Shown piece after piece: positions 41,735 through 42,932 of a DNA stretch of 42,932 bases. Source of the DNA: Bacteroidales bacterium. Its GTDB lineage: Bacteria > Bacteroidota > Bacteroidia > Bacteroidales > CG2-30-32-10. The stretch lies in the NCBI GenBank assembly GCA_035353855.1, contig DAOQAK010000035.1:1-42932 (forward strand), read 5' to 3'. The notes under the pieces were generated by a model. It saw only the letters and a list, made by a program, of their open reading frames with translations. It did not search any database and had not been told where the DNA came from. The position numbers were made by a program, and so were the translations under genes. Positions within the stretch are counted from its first letter, which is position 1. Each line of letters starts with the position of its first letter.

Positions 41735-42730
41735 ATGTCTTATTTAAAAATTAGCAACTCAAGAATACTAGTTACCGGCGGCGCCGGTTTTATAGGCTCC
41801 AACCTTTGTGAAGATTTACTAAAATATAATAACGAAGTAATATGCCTGGACAATTTTTCTACAGGCAAACATGAAAATATTGCTGATTTTATTAAGTTTA
41901 AAAATTTTCATTTGATCGAAGGCGACATCCGTGATATTACAATATGTAAAAAGGCTGTTGATGGAGTTGAATATGTATTACAGGAAGCCGCATTGGGCTC
42001 TGTTCCCCGCTCTATAAATGATCCATTAAACACTAATGATAACAACATTAATGGATTTTTAAATATATTAGTAGCGGCACGTGATGCTAAAGTAAAACGT
42101 GTTGTTTATGCTGCCAGTTCTTCTACTTATGGCGACAGTACTGAATTACCAAAAATTGAAGAACGTATTGGTATGCCTCTTTCTCCTTATGCTGTTACAA
42201 AATATGTTAACGAATTGTACGCTCATGTTTTTCATTTGAATTATGGGCTGGATATTATTGGACTTCGTTATTTTAATGTATATGGTCGCCGGCAAGATCC
42301 CAACGGCGCTTATGCCGCTGTGATTCCTAAATTTGTGATACAACTCATAGCTCATGAATCGCCTGTAATTAATGGCAATGGCACAGTAAGCCGCGATTTC
42401 ACATATATTGACAATGTAATCCAGATGAATCATATAGCTTCTCTCAATACAAAAGCAGAAGCCATCGGACAAGTTTTTAATACTGCAGTTGGAGAACGTA
42501 ATGATTTGAATATGCTGGTGAAATATTTAAAAGAATATCTCAGCACTTTTGATCCTGAAATTGCAAATATCAATATAATTTATGGTCCGCAAAGGAAAGG
42601 CGATATTCCCCATTCGCATGCTAGTATTGCAAAAGCGCAAAAAATATTGGGTTACAATCCATCACATAACTTACAGCAAGGGTTGAAAGAAGCAGTGAAA
42701 TGGTATTGGGGAAATATAAAATTAAAATAA
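41735..42730 (+). CDS. UDP-HexNAc 4-epimerase (WbpP/TviC-like)
   Basis: 331 residues, extended SDR. GGAGFIGSN (15-23) binds NAD, AASSSTYGD holds the catalytic Ser and SPYAVTKY the Tyr152/Lys156 pair. EAALGSVPRSINDP and RRQDPNGAYAAVIPKF are hallmarks of the WbpP/TviC/WbgU group, which interconverts UDP-GlcNAc and UDP-GalNAc or their uronic forms. It probably supplies UDP-GalNAc for the polysaccharide. It is the first gene after the NusG paralogue and would open a second polysaccharide operon running past the window edge, unless the terminator-like hairpin downstream closes it. Confidence 0.9.
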   Translation: MSYLKISNSRILVTGGAGFIGSNLCEDLLKYNNEVICLDNFSTGKHENIADFIKFKNFHLIEGDIRDITICKKAVDGVEYVLQEAALGSVPRSINDPLNTNDNNINGFLNILVAARDAKVKRVVYAASSSTYGDSTELPKIEERIGMPLSPYAVTKYVNELYAHVFHLNYGLDIIGLRYFNVYGRRQDPNGAYAAVIPKFVIQLIAHESPVINGNGTVSRDFTYIDNVIQMNHIASLNTKAEAIGQVFNTAVGERNDLNMLVKYLKEYLSTFDPEIANINIIYGPQRKGDIPHSHASIAKAQKILGYNPSHNLQQGLKEAVKWYWGNIKLK

Positions 42731-42807
42731 TATTGAATTACGCAAAACACATTATTTAAAACATTACTAATGCAATTGCATTTATAAAAGAGAACAAGTT
42801 TTAACCT

Positions 42808-42834
42808 AAAAGAAAAGAGCATTCTTTTGCTTTT
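42808..42834 (+). terminator. Possible terminator after the epimerase gene
   Basis: AAAAGA-GCAT-TCTTTT is a 6-bp hairpin; adjoining AAAAG and GCTTTT can extend it with a one-base bulge and supply a short T run. The last 200 bases also hold a palindrome ATGCAATTGCAT near 42772. I see no gene there. Confidence 0.4.
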
Positions 42835-42932
42835 ATGATTTTATTATACCTATTTGAAAAAACTTAAAAAATTCAACTAATTAGGGTCTGCTGATTATAT
42901 CAATGTTCCAAATATTTCATTTTTCGGTTTCA

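Noticed and set aside
1..42932. tRNA, rRNA or CRISPR arrays
   Set aside because: No cloverleaf-like sequence, rRNA stretch or regularly spaced repeat array was recognised by reading both strands.

Overview
The window is a low-G+C chromosomal segment of a Bacteroidota bacterium, probably an environmental or uncultured lineage; I would not go below phylum. The grounds are repeated TAnnTTTG promoter elements of the Bacteroidota type, a UpxY-type NusG paralogue, a RemB/Wzi-like outer-membrane protein, DUF3795 and DUF5063 proteins, a DUF4369-like/thioredoxin lipid-free secreted protein and a nickel ECF transporter with its own NikR. No tRNA, rRNA or CRISPR array was seen.

Layout. (1) 1-4.4 kb: the tail of a cut-off gene, a stand-alone elongation factor G, a small Cys-rich DUF3795 protein, then truA and a helical hypothetical gene on the minus strand. 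(2) 4.4-8.45 kb, plus strand: a nickel uptake operon, nikR - outer-membrane beta-barrel - cbiM - small PDGLE/CbiN-like subunit - cbiQ - cbiO, with candidate NikR operators before nikR and before the barrel gene. (3) 8.47-11.24 kb, minus strand: remB/wzi-like gene and a WecA-like phosphoglycosyl transferase with its own promoter. (4) 11.6-37.9 kb, minus strand: one very long polysaccharide operon. It reads gmd, fcl, wza, wzz, wzx, a WcaC-like glycosyltransferase, a 9-kb acyl/aminoacyl-building module, wecE, a methyltransferase, an acetyltransferase, wzy, three glycosyltransferases, an IS5-family insertion sequence and a PglC/WbaP-type sugar transferase. (5) 38.1-42.9 kb: a DUF5063 gene and a coiled-coil SHOCT protein that converge on a perfect palindromic terminator, a secreted thioredoxin-fold protein, a UpxY-like antiterminator and a UDP-HexNAc 4-epimerase that starts a second polysaccharide operon running to the right.

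How it may work together. Gmd and Fcl make GDP-L-fucose, the epimerase probably makes UDP-GalNAc, and WecE makes dTDP-Fuc4N (its 4-keto precursor must come from rmlAB elsewhere). A DltA-like stand-alone adenylation enzyme, a second small AMP-ligase, three separate carrier proteins, a KAS III with intact Cys-His-Asn triad, two short-chain reductases, a metallo-beta-lactamase-fold hydrolase and three acyltransferase-like proteins (WecD-like GNAT, AAC(3)-like, second GNAT) lie between the fucose/export genes and wecE. The most economical reading is that they build an unusual carrier-bound acyl or aminoacyl group and put it on the 4-amino group of the Fuc4N residue. G+C changes sharply inside this module, so it looks assembled from several sources.

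The most striking non-coding signal is a 29-base element shared, with four differences, by the 5' leaders of the two divergent polysaccharide operons (gmd at 37910-37938 and the epimerase at 41690-41718). Its core is GGCGAAGC, which contains GCGAAGC, a sequence known to fold into an exceptionally stable DNA mini-hairpin. It lies 16-19 bases before the start codon, downstream of a TAnnTTTG element in both cases, and a NusG paralogue gene sits right beside one copy. I propose it as an ops-like loading site for the UpxY-type factor.
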